Part shown: positions 53,463 through 62,442 of the stretch, piece after piece
Layout of the letters: each line of letters begins with the position of its first letter
How positions within the stretch are numbered: position 1 is the stretch's first letter
Assembly (NCBI RefSeq): GCF_900091585.1
Contig: NZ_FMHT01000003.1
Coordinates: forward strand, 5,544,001-5,608,000
DNA from: Micromonospora nigra
Lineage (GTDB): Bacteria; Actinomycetota; Actinomycetes; Mycobacteriales; Micromonosporaceae
Reading direction: 5' to 3'
DNA length: 64,000 nucleotides
Notes under the pieces: model-generated
Told to the model about the DNA's origin: nothing
Database searches by the model: none
What the model saw: only the letters and a program-made list of their open reading frames with translations
Made by a program: the position numbers and the translations under genes

Positions 53463-54661
53463 ATGGCACACAGCACCCTGGCCGGCACCCGCGCGCCGGT
53501 ACGGGTCTGGACCGACCCGTACGGCATCGAGCCGCAGGCCGCACGGCAACTGCGCAACATCGGCGCGCTCCCGTGGGTGGCGGGCGTCGCGGTCATGCCG
53601 GACGTGCACTTCGGCAAGGGCGCCACCGTCGGGTCGGTGATCGCGATGCGTCACGCCGTCTCCCCGGCCGCCGTCGGTGTGGACATCGGCTGCGGCATGT
53701 CGGCGGTACGCACCTCGCTGACGGCCGCCGACCTGCCCGACGACCTCGCCGCCCTGCGCCGGGCCATCGAGGACGCGGTGCCGGTCGGCTTCGCCCAGCG
53801 CGACGACGCGATCGACCCGCGCCGGGTGCGGGGCCTGGAGCAGCGTGGTTGGGACGACTTCTGGCGGCGCTTCGGTGACCTCGACCGGCGGGTGGCGCAG
53901 CTGGAGACCCGGGCCCGGCGGCAGCTGGGCACGCTCGGCGGCGGCAACCACTTCATCGAGGTCTGCCTGGAGCAGGGCGGCGCGGACGCCGGGCGGGTGT
54001 GGTTGATGCTGCACTCCGGCTCCCGCAACATCGGCAAGGAGCTGGCCGAACGGCACATCGCGGTGGCCCGCGGGCTGCCGCACAACGCCGACCTGCCCGA
54101 CCGGGACCTGGCGGTGTTCCTCACCGGCACGCCGGAGATGGACGCCTACCGCCGGGACCTGTGGTGGGCGCAGGAGTACGCGCGACGCAACCGGGCCGTG
54201 ATGCTGGCGGTGCTGACCAACGTGGTGCGGGAGCAGTTCCCGCACGTGGGCTACGACGAGCCGATCTCCTGTCACCACAACTACGTGGCGGAGGAGCGGT
54301 ACGACGGGGTCGACGTCCTGGTCACCCGCAAGGGGGCGATCCGGGCCGGTCGGGGGACCTGGGCATCATCCCCGGGTCGATGGGCACCGGGTCGTACATC
54401 GTGCGGGGCAGGGGCAACGAGGCGGCGTACTGCTCGGCGTCGCACGGGGCCGGGCGGCGGATGTCACGGGCGCAGGCGAAGCGGACCTTCAGCACGGCCG
54501 ACCTGGCGGCCCAGACGTCGGGGGTGGAGTGCCGCAAGGACGCCGGGGTCGTCGACGAGATCCCCGGCGCGTACAAGGACATCACCGAGGTGATGGCCCA
54601 GCAGGAGGACCTCGTCGAGGTGGTCGCCCACCTCAAGCAGGTGGTCTGCGTCAAGGGGTGA
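53463..54661 (+). pseudogene. rtcB: RNA-splicing ligase RtcB, interrupted by a one-base frameshift
   Basis: The gene starts at ATG 53463 (AGGAG upstream) and encodes RtcB: AVMPDVHFGKGATVGSVIAM, GVDIGCGMSAVRTS (metal Cys), GTLGGGNHFIEV, LMLHSGSRNIGKEL and SCHHNYVAEERYDG. At 54352-54356 a run of five G breaks the frame: after RKGAIRAGRG the original frame reads unrelated sequence, while the -1 frame continues DLGIIPGSMGTGSYIVRGRG to the end (CVKG, stop 54661). Six G would restore a full protein of about 399 residues. It may be a real mutation, a sequencing error or a slippage site. RtcB joins 2',3'-cyclic phosphate and 5'-OH RNA ends. Confidence 0.88.
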
Positions 54662-54667
54662 GCAGGT

Positions 54668-54695
54668 GACGGCCGGTGCTGGTGCGCCGGCCGTC
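54668..54695 (+). terminator. Terminator after rtcB
   Basis: A 9-bp perfect stem (54668-54676 with 54687-54695) lies 7 bp after the rtcB stop codon. Confidence 0.7.
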
Positions 54696-54829
54696 GCCGG
54701 CTCAGCCGGTCGGGGTGGGTGTCGCCGGCACTGCGACCGGTGTGGTGCGGGCGGTCGGTGTGCCACCGGAGCCCCGCCGTCGGGCAACCCTCACGTAACA
54801 GGCGACGGGGTCGTATGACGCGTTCGTGA

Positions 54830-54894
54830 TGACCCGCGCAGAGCGATGCTGATTAATATCTACGGACATCGATAAGCGGCGCGCGGTGCGCCGC
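54830..54894 (+). promoter_or_regulatory. Promoter and leader hairpin of the protease-fusion gene
   Basis: TGACCC (54830-54835) and TAATAT (54854-54859) are 18 bp apart and are the best sigma-70-like pair in this area, in an AT-rich patch. A 7-bp leader hairpin (54876-54882 with 54888-54894) lies before the start codon. Confidence 0.5.
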
Positions 54895-54914
54895 CGAACC
54901 GCAGGGAGTGCGTG

Positions 54915-56093
54915 ATGATCCGACGACAACTGCTGCGTACGGCCGGTGCCGTACTGGCGGCGGTGCTCGCCGCGACCGGGGTGCAGGTTGCCACCGGCAG
55001 CCCCGCCTCGGCAGCCCGGACCGTCTACTACGACGCCAGCCGGGCCGGCGAGTTCCGGAGCACCTTCGACCAGGCCGCGCAGATCTGGAACGGCCGGGTC
55101 AGCAACGTGCGACTGGTGCCCCGGTCCCCGGGCAACATCACCATCTACGTCGACAGTGGCTGGCCCCGGGCGCAGGTCTACTCCCTCGGTTCCGGCCGCA
55201 TCTGGATGGGCATGACCGCCGTCAACCAGGGCTACAACCGCACCCGCATCGCCACCCACGAGTTCGGCCACATCCTCGGCCTGCCCGACCGGCGCACCGG
55301 CCTGTGCTCCGACCTGATGTCCGGCAGCAGCGCCCCGGTCTCCTGCACCAACGCCAACCCCAGCGACGCCGAGGCCAGCCGGGTGAACCAGCTCTTCGCC
55401 GGCAGCGCCGCCGCCGCCGACGTGGCCGGGACGTACGAGGAGGTCACCCCGTTCGTGGTCGGTGGCCGGCCGGCCACCGAGAACTACCCGTGGATGGTCT
55501 ACACCTCCGGCTGCACCGGCACCCTGATCAAGGCGAACTGGGTGGTCACCGCCAAGCACTGCCCGACCCCGAGCTCGGTGCGGGTCGGCAGCGTCAACCG
55601 CACCAGCGGCGGCACGGTCGTCCGGGTGATCCGCGCGGTCAACAACCCCACCATCGACGTCAAGCTGATGCAGCTGGCCAGCTCGGTCAGCTACGCCCCG
55701 GCCTCCATCCCCACCACCTCCGGTGCGGTCGGCACCGCCACCCGCATCATCGGCTGGGGTCAGACCTGTGCTCCCCGGGGCTGCGGCTCCGCCCCGACCG
55801 TGGCGCACGAACTGGACACCTCGATCGTGTCGGACACCCGGTGCCTCGGCATCAACGGCCGGTACGAGATCTGCACCAACAACACCAACGGCAACTCGGG
55901 CGCCTGCTACGGCGACTCGGGCGGCCCGCAGGTGCGCCGGATCAACGGCGTGTGGCACCTGATCGGCGCGACCAGCCGCGCCGGCAACAACAACTCCACC
56001 TGCGCCACCGGCCCGTCCATCTACGGTGACCTGCCGTCGATCCGTACCTGGATCAACAGCCAGGTCGGCGGTCTGCCGGCAGCGGCAGTCTGA
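54915..56093 (+). CDS. Secreted snapalysin-metalloprotease/S1 serine-protease fusion (392 aa)
   Basis: A signal peptide (RRQLLRTAGAVLAAVLAATG, cut near SPASA-A) is followed by two protease domains. Domain 1 (about 36-165) has the snapalysin (M7) zinc motif HEFGHILGLPD: His115, Glu116, His119, Asp125. Domain 2 (about 183-385) is a chymotrypsin-fold S1 protease with His215 (TAKHC), Asp248 (TIDVKL) and Ser335 (GDSGGP). The S1-pocket position equivalent to trypsin Asp189 is Gly329, so it should not be trypsin-like. Both catalytic sets are complete. ATG 54915 follows AGGGAG. I know of no well-described enzyme with this pair, though similar proteins may be common in actinobacteria. Confidence 0.85.
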   Translation: MIRRQLLRTAGAVLAAVLAATGVQVATGSPASAARTVYYDASRAGEFRSTFDQAAQIWNGRVSNVRLVPRSPGNITIYVDSGWPRAQVYSLGSGRIWMGMTAVNQGYNRTRIATHEFGHILGLPDRRTGLCSDLMSGSSAPVSCTNANPSDAEASRVNQLFAGSAAAADVAGTYEEVTPFVVGGRPATENYPWMVYTSGCTGTLIKANWVVTAKHCPTPSSVRVGSVNRTSGGTVVRVIRAVNNPTIDVKLMQLASSVSYAPASIPTTSGAVGTATRIIGWGQTCAPRGCGSAPTVAHELDTSIVSDTRCLGINGRYEICTNNTNGNSGACYGDSGGPQVRRINGVWHLIGATSRAGNNNSTCATGPSIYGDLPSIRTWINSQVGGLPAAAV

Positions 56094-56104
56094 CCCCGGT
56101 CCAC

Positions 56105-56135
56105 GGATGCCCCCGGCCCCGGGCCGGGGGCATCC
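56105..56135. terminator. Terminator after the protease gene
   Basis: A perfect 15-bp stem (56105-56119 with 56121-56135, 1-nt centre) lies 11 bp after the stop codon. Confidence 0.75.
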
Positions 56136-56215
56136 CCGCGTCCGGACCACTCCGGCCAACCGTGGCGACGGTCCGGCCGGGCCGGGCGGGAACCACGTGG
56201 AATACTGGCCCGATC

Positions 56216-57259
56216 ATGAGCCGATTCGGACTGCTGGTCCTGCCCGCCACCAACCGGGTGTACGCCCACTCCGCCGTCGACCTCACCCGCGCCGAGCTGG
56301 AGATCTTCAGCGGCGCGGTGCTCGGCGGCCGGATCGGGGAACTGGACACCGCCACCGTCGGGGGTGCCCGCTACGTCACCTTCACCGCCGACGGCGGGCT
56401 GGACGAGCGGGACGCCGCGCTGCTCGGCAACGTCTCCGCCGCGTACGCCCTGTTCGAGTTCGTCGGTGACCTGCTGCGGCCGGTGCCGCTGACCCGGCTC
56501 GACCGCTACGACGACGACCTGGTGACCATCCAGAAGTACGTCGGCAAGACCAACGAGCAGTTCACCAAGCTGCTGCTCAACGTGACCCTGCTGGCCACCG
56601 AGTGGGCCGGTGACCTGCTGACCCGCCGGTTCCGGGTGCTCGACCCGCTGTGCGGGCGCGGCACCACCCTCAACCAGGCCGTGATGTACGGCTTCGACGC
56701 GGCCGGGGTGGACCGCGACCAGAAGGACTTCGAGGCGTACCAGGCGTTCCTCACCACCTGGCTCAAGCGCAAGCGGGTCAAGCACCGGGTGCTGGAGTCC
56801 GGCCCCGTCCGCCGGGAACGCAAGGTCGTCGGGAAGCGGCTGCGGGTCGAGCTGGCCGCCTCCAAGGAGGCGCACAAAGCCGGTGACGTGCAGACCGTCG
56901 ACGTGGTCAGCGCCGACACCACCCGGGTCGGGGAGTTCTTCCGCCCCGAGTCCGTCGACCTGGTCGTGGCCGACGCGCCGTACGGCGTGCAGCACGGCAG
57001 CCGGACGGCCGAGACCGGCCTGGCCCGCGACCCGCTGGCGCTGCTCACGGCGGCCGTGCCCAAGTGGGTGCGGCTGCTGCGGCCCGGTGGCGCGCTCGGC
57101 ATCTCGTGGAACACGAACGTGGCCCGCCGCGACGACGCCGCCGCCGTGCTGACCGACGCGGGACTCGACGTCTGCGACGACGGCCCGTGGCGGGGCCTGG
57201 CCCACCGGGTGGACCAGGCGATCGTGCGCGACGTCCTGGTCGCCCGCCGGCCCGGCTGA
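56216..57259 (+). CDS. TRM11-like SAM-dependent methyltransferase (347 aa)
   Basis: An N-terminal THUMP-like region (GLLVLPATNRVYAHSAVDLT, RAELEIFSGAVLGGRIGEL) precedes a Rossmann methyltransferase with RVLDPLCGRGTTLNQAVMYG (motif I) and VDLVVADAPYGVQHG, where the usual NPPY is DAPYG. It resembles RNA guanosine N2-methyltransferases (TRM11/TrmG10 group) and probably acts on tRNA or rRNA. ATG 56216 has a poor ribosome-binding site. It is followed by a 224-bp gap and then the GTP-derived pathway operon. Confidence 0.8.
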   Translation: MSRFGLLVLPATNRVYAHSAVDLTRAELEIFSGAVLGGRIGELDTATVGGARYVTFTADGGLDERDAALLGNVSAAYALFEFVGDLLRPVPLTRLDRYDDDLVTIQKYVGKTNEQFTKLLLNVTLLATEWAGDLLTRRFRVLDPLCGRGTTLNQAVMYGFDAAGVDRDQKDFEAYQAFLTTWLKRKRVKHRVLESGPVRRERKVVGKRLRVELAASKEAHKAGDVQTVDVVSADTTRVGEFFRPESVDLVVADAPYGVQHGSRTAETGLARDPLALLTAAVPKWVRLLRPGGALGISWNTNVARRDDAAAVLTDAGLDVCDDGPWRGLAHRVDQAIVRDVLVARRPG

Positions 57260-57483
57260 GCCGGGCCGACCCGCAACGGACCGTTCAGCGGCGAGCCCGC
57301 ACGGCCGCGACGGTGGGGCTGAACGCGGTCAGAACCGGTCCCGGAAGGCGATCACCAGCCCGATCAGCGGTCCGGTTCGAACTGTGCCGACCGTTCCTCC
57401 GTGCTTATGATCGACGACCCCTGACAGCAACGACGGAAAGTACGACGGATCGGTTCGGTCCGGACGCAGGTGAGGAGCTTCGG

Positions 57484-58464
57484 TTGCCGCGAACCGCCCA
57501 CGCCTTCTGGCTGCGCGCCCCCGGCGAGGGCGAGATCCGGCCGGTGACCCTGCCCGCTCCCGGCCCCGACGAGGTCCTCGTCCGGGCCCGCTTCTCCGGC
57601 GTCAGCCGGGGCACCGAGACGCTCGTGTTCACCGGCGGCGTTCCCGAGAGCCAGTACGCCGCCATGCGCGCCCCGTACCAGGAAGGCGACTTCCCCGCCC
57701 CGGTCAAGTACGGCTACCTCAGTGTCGGCGACGTCGAGGCCGGGCCCGACCACCTGCGCGGTCGGACGGTGTTCTGCCTGCACCCGCACCAGAGCGCGTA
57801 CGTGGTGCCGGTCGACGCCGTCGTCGTCGTACCGGACGGGGTGCCGGCGGCCCGCGCGGTGCTCGCCGGCACGGTGGAGACGGCCGTGAACGCACTGTGG
57901 GACGCCGCTCCACTGGTCGGTGACCGGGTCAGCGTGGTCGGCGGCGGGATGGTCGGCTGCGCGGTGGCGGCCCTGCTGGCCCGTTTTCCCGGGGTGCGGG
58001 TCGAACTGGTCGACCCGGACGAGACCCGCGCCGGGGTGGCCGCGGCGCTCGGCGTCGACTTCGCCGCGCCCGCGGCGGCCACCGGCGGGCGGGACCTGGT
58101 GGTGCACGCCAGCGCCACCGCCGCCGGCCTGCAACGGTCACTGGAGCTGCTGCGGCCGGAGGGCACCGTGGTCGAGCTGAGCTGGTACGGCGACCGGCCG
58201 GTGCAGCTGAGCCTCGGCGGGGTGTTCCACTCTGGACGCCTCACCGTGCGTAGCAGCCAGGTCGGCGCGGTCGCGCCGGCGCGGCGGGGCAGCCGCAGCT
58301 ACGCCGACCGGCTCGCCCTCGCCCTCGACCTGCTCGCCGACCCGGCCTTCGACGTCCTGCTCAGCGGGGAGTCCCGCTTCGCGGAGCTGCCCGACGTGCT
58401 TGCCCGACTCAGCGCGGGTGACCTGCCCGCGCTGTGCCACCTGATCCGCTACGACGGGGAGTGA
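57484..58464 (+). CDS. Alcohol-dehydrogenase-like MDR protein of the pterin-type operon (326 aa)
   Basis: A medium-chain dehydrogenase/reductase: FWLRAPGEGEIRPVTLPAPG, VRARFSGVSRGTETLVFTGG, NAD(P)-binding RVSVVGGGMVGCAVAALLAR and VVELSWYGDRPVQLSLGG. Zinc-binding Cys/His sets of classic alcohol dehydrogenases are not obvious. TTG 57484 is chosen because GAGGAG is correctly spaced and homology starts there. It is the first of seven genes running to 63140 with gaps of 0-65 bp, and may reduce a sugar or pterin side chain. Confidence 0.8.
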   Translation: MPRTAHAFWLRAPGEGEIRPVTLPAPGPDEVLVRARFSGVSRGTETLVFTGGVPESQYAAMRAPYQEGDFPAPVKYGYLSVGDVEAGPDHLRGRTVFCLHPHQSAYVVPVDAVVVVPDGVPAARAVLAGTVETAVNALWDAAPLVGDRVSVVGGGMVGCAVAALLARFPGVRVELVDPDETRAGVAAALGVDFAAPAAATGGRDLVVHASATAAGLQRSLELLRPEGTVVELSWYGDRPVQLSLGGVFHSGRLTVRSSQVGAVAPARRGSRSYADRLALALDLLADPAFDVLLSGESRFAELPDVLARLSAGDLPALCHLIRYDGE

Positions 58465-58468
58465 ACCG

Positions 58469-58869
58469 TGTTCAGCGTGACCGTCCGTGACCACATCATG
58501 GTCGCCCACAGTTTCTCCGGTGCCGTGTTCGGGCCCGCCCAGCGGCTGCACGGCGCGACGTTCGTCGTCGACGCCACCTTCCGCCGTCCCGATCTCGACG
58601 ACGACGGAGTCGTCGTCGACATCGGGCTCGCCACCGAGCAGCTCAAGGCCGTCCTCGGCGAACTCAACTACCGCAACCTCGACGACGAGCCGGCGTTCGC
58701 CGGCACCAACACCACCACCGAGGTGCTGGCCCGCACCGTCGCCGACCGGCTCGCCGCCCGGGTGGCCGCCGGCGACCTGGGCGTCGGCGCGCACGGCCTC
58801 ACCGGCCTCACCGTCACCCTGCACGAGTCGCACGTGGCCTGGGCCGCCTACGAACGGTCCCTCCCGTGA
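58469..58869 (+). CDS. 6-pyruvoyl-tetrahydropterin-synthase/QueD homologue with altered active site (133 aa)
   Basis: A T-fold enzyme of the PTPS/QueD family: [12 protein letters not shown] (first zinc His14), [13 protein letters not shown] (second His28), then [18 protein letters not shown] and [13 protein letters not shown] (Glu120). Canonical family members read HGH, but here the third zinc ligand position is Ala30. The catalytic Cys before this motif is absent (GPAQRLHG), and the usual catalytic Asp-His pair reads Asn67-Tyr68 (LNYRNLDD). The fold is sure; the normal PTPS or QueD reaction is unlikely. GTG 58469 is 4 bp after the previous stop. Confidence 0.85.
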
Positions 58870-58909
58870 CCGCCCACCCCACCGACCTGGACGGCAGCGG
58901 GCGCTGACC

Positions 58910-59947
58910 GTGCCGACCCTGCACGTCGTGCTGCCCGGCGACATCGACGATCCGGCGGAACCCAGCGGCGGTAACGGCTACGACCGGCGGATCTGCGCCG
59001 GCCTGGCCGCCGTCGGCTGGGCGGTGCGCGAGCACGCCGTGCCCGGCTCCTGGCCCCGGCCCGGCGACGCGGACCGTGCCGCCCTGGCCGCCGTGCTCGC
59101 CGGGCTGCCCGACGACGCCCCCGTCCTGCTCGACGGGCTGGTCGCCTCGACGGTGCCGGAGCTGCTCACCGCGCAGTCCGCCCGGCTGCGCCTGGTGGTG
59201 CTGGTGCACCTGCCGCTGGAGGACGAGGCGGAGGAACGGGCCCTCGCGGCGGCCCGGGCGGTGGTGGCCACCAGCGACTGGACCGGCCGCCGGCTGTGCC
59301 AGCGGTACGCGTTGCCCGCCGGGCGGGTGCACGTCGCCGCTCCCGGTGTGGAGCCCGCGCCGCCCGCGACCGGCTCGCCGGCCGGCACGGCGCTGCTCTG
59401 CGTCGCCACGGTCGCCCCCCACAAGGGACACGACGTGCTGGTCGAGGCGCTGGCCACGCTCACCGACCGGCGGTGGACGCTGACCTGCGTGGGACCGCTG
59501 ACCCGTGACCCGGGCTTCGTCGACCGGCTGCGCGGGCGCGTCGACGCGTACGGCCTCGGCGGCCGGGTCCGGCTGGTCGGCCCGCTGACCGGCGACGGGC
59601 TCGCCGCCGCGTACGATGCCGCCGACCTGCTGGTGCTGGCCACCCGCGGCGAGACGTACGGGATGGTCGTCACCGAAGCCCTCGCGCGCGGCATCCCCGT
59701 GCTGGCCAGCGAGGTGGGGGGCATGCCCGACGCCCTCGGGTGGGCCCCCGACGGCACCCGGCCCGGTGTGCTGGTGCCCCCGGACGACCCGGCGGCCCTG
59801 GGCGGAGCGCTGCGCCGCTGGCTCGATGAGCCGGCCCTGCGCGAAGGGCTGCGCCGCGCCGCCCACGACCGGCGGGGGACCCTGCCCGGGTGGCCGGTCA
59901 CCACGATCCGGATCGACCAGGTGCTCAAGGAGGCGATGGCGGCATGA
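58910..59947 (+). CDS. Glycosyltransferase family 4/1, GT-B fold (345 aa)
   Basis: A GT-B-fold glycosyltransferase: the N-terminal acceptor domain starts LHVVLPGDIDDPAEPSGGNG, the C-terminal donor site has LLCVATVAPHKGHDVLVEAL and the E-x7-E region GETYGMVVTEALARGIPVLA, followed by SEVGGMPDALG. It transfers a sugar from an NDP-sugar with retention, typical of GT4. GTG 58910 is accepted though the ribosome-binding site is weak. Its end overlaps the methyltransferase start by 4 bp. It likely glycosylates the operon's product. Confidence 0.85.
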   Translation: MPTLHVVLPGDIDDPAEPSGGNGYDRRICAGLAAVGWAVREHAVPGSWPRPGDADRAALAAVLAGLPDDAPVLLDGLVASTVPELLTAQSARLRLVVLVHLPLEDEAEERALAAARAVVATSDWTGRRLCQRYALPAGRVHVAAPGVEPAPPATGSPAGTALLCVATVAPHKGHDVLVEALATLTDRRWTLTCVGPLTRDPGFVDRLRGRVDAYGLGGRVRLVGPLTGDGLAAAYDAADLLVLATRGETYGMVVTEALARGIPVLASEVGGMPDALGWAPDGTRPGVLVPPDDPAALGGALRRWLDEPALREGLRRAAHDRRGTLPGWPVTTIRIDQVLKEAMAA

Positions 59948-60771
59948 GCGAGTGGAGCGTTGACCTGCCCCCCGATTTCGCGCACTGGCTGGCCCTGCGG
60001 GAGCCCGCCGACGTGGCCGCCCGCTCGGTCGACCTGGTCGACGCGGTACGGCGGCGACTGGCCGGGCCGGTCGTCGTGCACGACCTGGGCTCCGGCACCG
60101 GCTCGCTGGGCCGCTGGCTGGCCCCGCTGCTGCCCGGCCCGCAGCGCTGGGTCATGTACGACCAGGATGACGACCTGCTCGCCCGCGCCCGCGCCGACAT
60201 GGTCGACACCGCCGCCGACGGCAACCCGGTGACGGTGCGGACCCGGCGCGGCGATCTCACCCGGCTGACCGCCGCCGACCTGGCCGGCGCGTCCCTGGTG
60301 ACCGCCTCGGCGCTGCTGGACATGCTCACCGCCGAGGAGATCGACCGGCTGGTCGACGCCTGCGTGGGGGCCGACTGCCCCGCCCTGTTCCTGATCTCGG
60401 TGACCGGTGCCGTGCGGCTGGACCCGGTGGACCCCCTCGATGTCGAGGTGGCCGAGGCGTTCAACGACCACCAGCGGCGTACCGTGGGCGGGCGAACCCT
60501 GCTCGGCCCGGACGCGGCGCACGCCTGCGCGGCGGCCTTCGCCCGGCACGGGGTGCCCGTGACGACCCGCCCCAGCCCCTGGCGGCTCGGACCCTCGGAC
60601 GCCGCGCTGACGGCGCAGTGGTTCACCGGCTGGTTCGACGCCGCCTGCGAGCAGCGTCCCGACCTGGCCGGCCGGGCCCGCGGGTACGCCCGTCGTCGGC
60701 TGGCCGAAGCCGCAGCCGGCCGGCTCGACGTCACGGTGGAGCACGTGGACCTGCTCGCCGGGGTCGGTTGA
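59944..60771 (+). CDS. Class I SAM-dependent methyltransferase of the operon (275 aa)
   Basis: A methyltransferase with VVVHDLGSGTGSLGRWLAPL (motif I), RWVMYDQDDDLLARARADMV and ASLVTASALLDMLTAEEIDR. ATG 59944 overlaps the glycosyltransferase stop (ATGA), so translation is coupled. It may methylate the heterocycle or the sugar. Substrate unknown. Confidence 0.82.
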   Translation: MSEWSVDLPPDFAHWLALREPADVAARSVDLVDAVRRRLAGPVVVHDLGSGTGSLGRWLAPLLPGPQRWVMYDQDDDLLARARADMVDTAADGNPVTVRTRRGDLTRLTAADLAGASLVTASALLDMLTAEEIDRLVDACVGADCPALFLISVTGAVRLDPVDPLDVEVAEAFNDHQRRTVGGRTLLGPDAAHACAAAFARHGVPVTTRPSPWRLGPSDAALTAQWFTGWFDAACEQRPDLAGRARGYARRRLAEAAAGRLDVTVEHVDLLAGVG

Positions 60772-60835
60772 ACCGGCGGCCCGCCGGTTCCGTGGTTACA
60801 GTCGGAAAAGATCGTTACTGCCGGGGAGGGCGGGC

Positions 60836-61780
60836 GTGGTGGCAGCTGGCGCGCGTGGACGACGGTCGCTCTGGGGCTGGGTACGCCTGCTCGGCGGTGT
60901 CGCCGTGCTCGCCGGCCTGCTCGGCTGGTTCGGCACCGGCCCGTTCCTGGCCGGTCTGCGCCTGATCGACGCGCCGGCCCTCGCCGCCGCTCTCGGCATC
61001 GGGGTGCTCACCACGGTCTGCTGCGCCTGGCGGTGGAGCCTGGTCGCCGCCGGGTTGGGCGTACGCCTGCCGCTGGGGGAGGCGGTGGCGCACTGCTACC
61101 GGGCCGTGTTCCTCAACGCCACCCTGCCCGGCGGGGTGCTCGGCGACGTGCACCGGGCGGTGCGCCACGGCCGTGACGTCGGCGACGTCGGGCGGGGCAT
61201 CCGCGCGGTGGTGTGGGAGCGCACCGCCGGCCAGGTCGTGCTGGTGGCCGTGGCGGTGGTCGTGCTGGCCGCCTTCCCGTCGCCGGTCCGCCCCCACCTG
61301 CCGGCGGCGATCGCCGGGCTCGCCGCGGTGGTGCTCGTCGCCGGGTTGGCAGCCCGGCTGCTGCCCCGCAGCGGGGCGTCCCGGTGGGCGCGTGGTCTGC
61401 GCACCGCCGTGGCCGACGTGCGTTCGGGTCTGTTGGGTCGGCGCACCTGGCTGGGTGTGCTGGTGGCCTCCACGCTGGCGGTCGTCGGCCACCTCGCGAC
61501 GTTCGTCGTCGCGGCCCGCACCGCCGGGTCCACCGCCCCGCTGTCCCTGCTGGTTCCGTTGACCCTGCTCGCCCTGCTGGCGATGGGGGTGCCGGCGAAC
61601 GTCGCCGGCTTCGGCCCCCGCGAGGGCGTGGCCGCGTGGGGCTTCGCCGCCGCCGGTCTCACCGCCGCCGAGGGCGTGGCCACCGCCACCGTGTACGGAG
61701 CCCTGGTGCTCGTCGCGAGCCTGCCCGGAGCCGCCGTCCTGGTGGCGGCCCGGCGTGTCCGAGTGCCTGCCCCCGCCTGA
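60836..61780 (+). CDS. LPG-synthase-TM/UPF0104-type membrane protein (314 aa)
   Basis: An eight- or nine-helix membrane protein of the lysylphosphatidylglycerol-synthase-TM (YbhN/AglD) family: [40 protein letters not shown] (a conserved block), [20 protein letters not shown] and [20 protein letters not shown]. Members probably flip or export lipid-linked or polar products. GTG 60836 starts 64 bp after the previous stop. It is likely the transport step of the operon. Confidence 0.85.
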   Translation: MVAAGARGRRSLWGWVRLLGGVAVLAGLLGWFGTGPFLAGLRLIDAPALAAALGIGVLTTVCCAWRWSLVAAGLGVRLPLGEAVAHCYRAVFLNATLPGGVLGDVHRAVRHGRDVGDVGRGIRAVVWERTAGQVVLVAVAVVVLAAFPSPVRPHLPAAIAGLAAVVLVAGLAARLLPRSGASRWARGLRTAVADVRSGLLGRRTWLGVLVASTLAVVGHLATFVVAARTAGSTAPLSLLVPLTLLALLAMGVPANVAGFGPREGVAAWGFAAAGLTAAEGVATATVYGALVLVASLPGAAVLVAARRVRVPAPA

Positions 61781-61791
61781 CGAGGAGTCCC

Positions 61792-62442
61792 ATGTCCGAA
61801 ACACTGCCTGTCGCCACGGTCCGGACGCGGGTGACGGTCCCGCTGCGGTTCCCCGACGGCTACGTGACCACCGCCCGGGTGCACACCTTCGACGGCCTGG
61901 TCGACGGCCGGGAACACCTCGCCTTCGCCCTCGGTGACCGGGTCGGCGGGCCGGACGACGGGGCCGGCGGCGGCGTGCCGCTGGTCCGCCCGCACAGCGA
62001 GTGCCTGACCGGCGACGTGTTCGGCAGCCAGCGCTGTGACTGCGGCCCGCAACTGCGCGAGGCGGTCGAACGCATCGCCGAGACCGGCGGTTACCTGCTC
62101 TACCTGCGGCAGGAGGGCCGGGGCATCGGCCTGTACGCCAAGCTCGACGCGTACGCCCTGCAGGACGCCGGGCTGGACACCTTCGAGGCCAACCTGGCCC
62201 TGGGGCACGCCGAGGACGAGCGGGACTACACCGTCGCCGCGCAGATGCTCGCCGCGCTGGGGGTCGAGAAGATCGCGGTGCTGAGCAACAACCCGGAGAA
62301 GACCGTCCAACTCGGCCGGCTCGGGCTGACCGTCACCGAACAGGTGCCCACCGGGATCTTCCTGTCCCCGGCCAACGCCGACTACCTGGCGGCGAAGGCC
62401 AGCCGGGCCGCCCGCGCGGTCGACCTGCCCGGCGTCCGGTGA
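61792..62442 (+). CDS. ribA: GTP cyclohydrolase II (RibA type, 216 aa)
   Basis: Converts GTP to the diaminopyrimidinone phosphate of riboflavin synthesis. Zinc ligands are in [20 protein letters not shown] (Cys71, Cys82, Cys84), the GTP region is [20 protein letters not shown], and the catalytic residues of the nucleotide site follow ([35 protein letters not shown]). The catalytic/switch Tyr is present (Tyr121). No DHBP-synthase domain is fused. GAGGAG precedes the ATG at 61792. Its place in this operon, with the RibD-like reductase overlapping its 3' end, indicates a special pathway, though a supply of riboflavin precursor cannot be excluded. Confidence 0.92.
   Translation: MSETLPVATVRTRVTVPLRFPDGYVTTARVHTFDGLVDGREHLAFALGDRVGGPDDGAGGGVPLVRPHSECLTGDVFGSQRCDCGPQLREAVERIAETGGYLLYLRQEGRGIGLYAKLDAYALQDAGLDTFEANLALGHAEDERDYTVAAQMLAALGVEKIAVLSNNPEKTVQLGRLGLTVTEQVPTGIFLSPANADYLAAKASRAARAVDLPGVR

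Noticed and set aside
61700..61791. FMN riboswitch before ribA
   Set aside because: The gene begins 11 bp after the preceding stop codon and no conserved FMN-riboswitch elements are visible.
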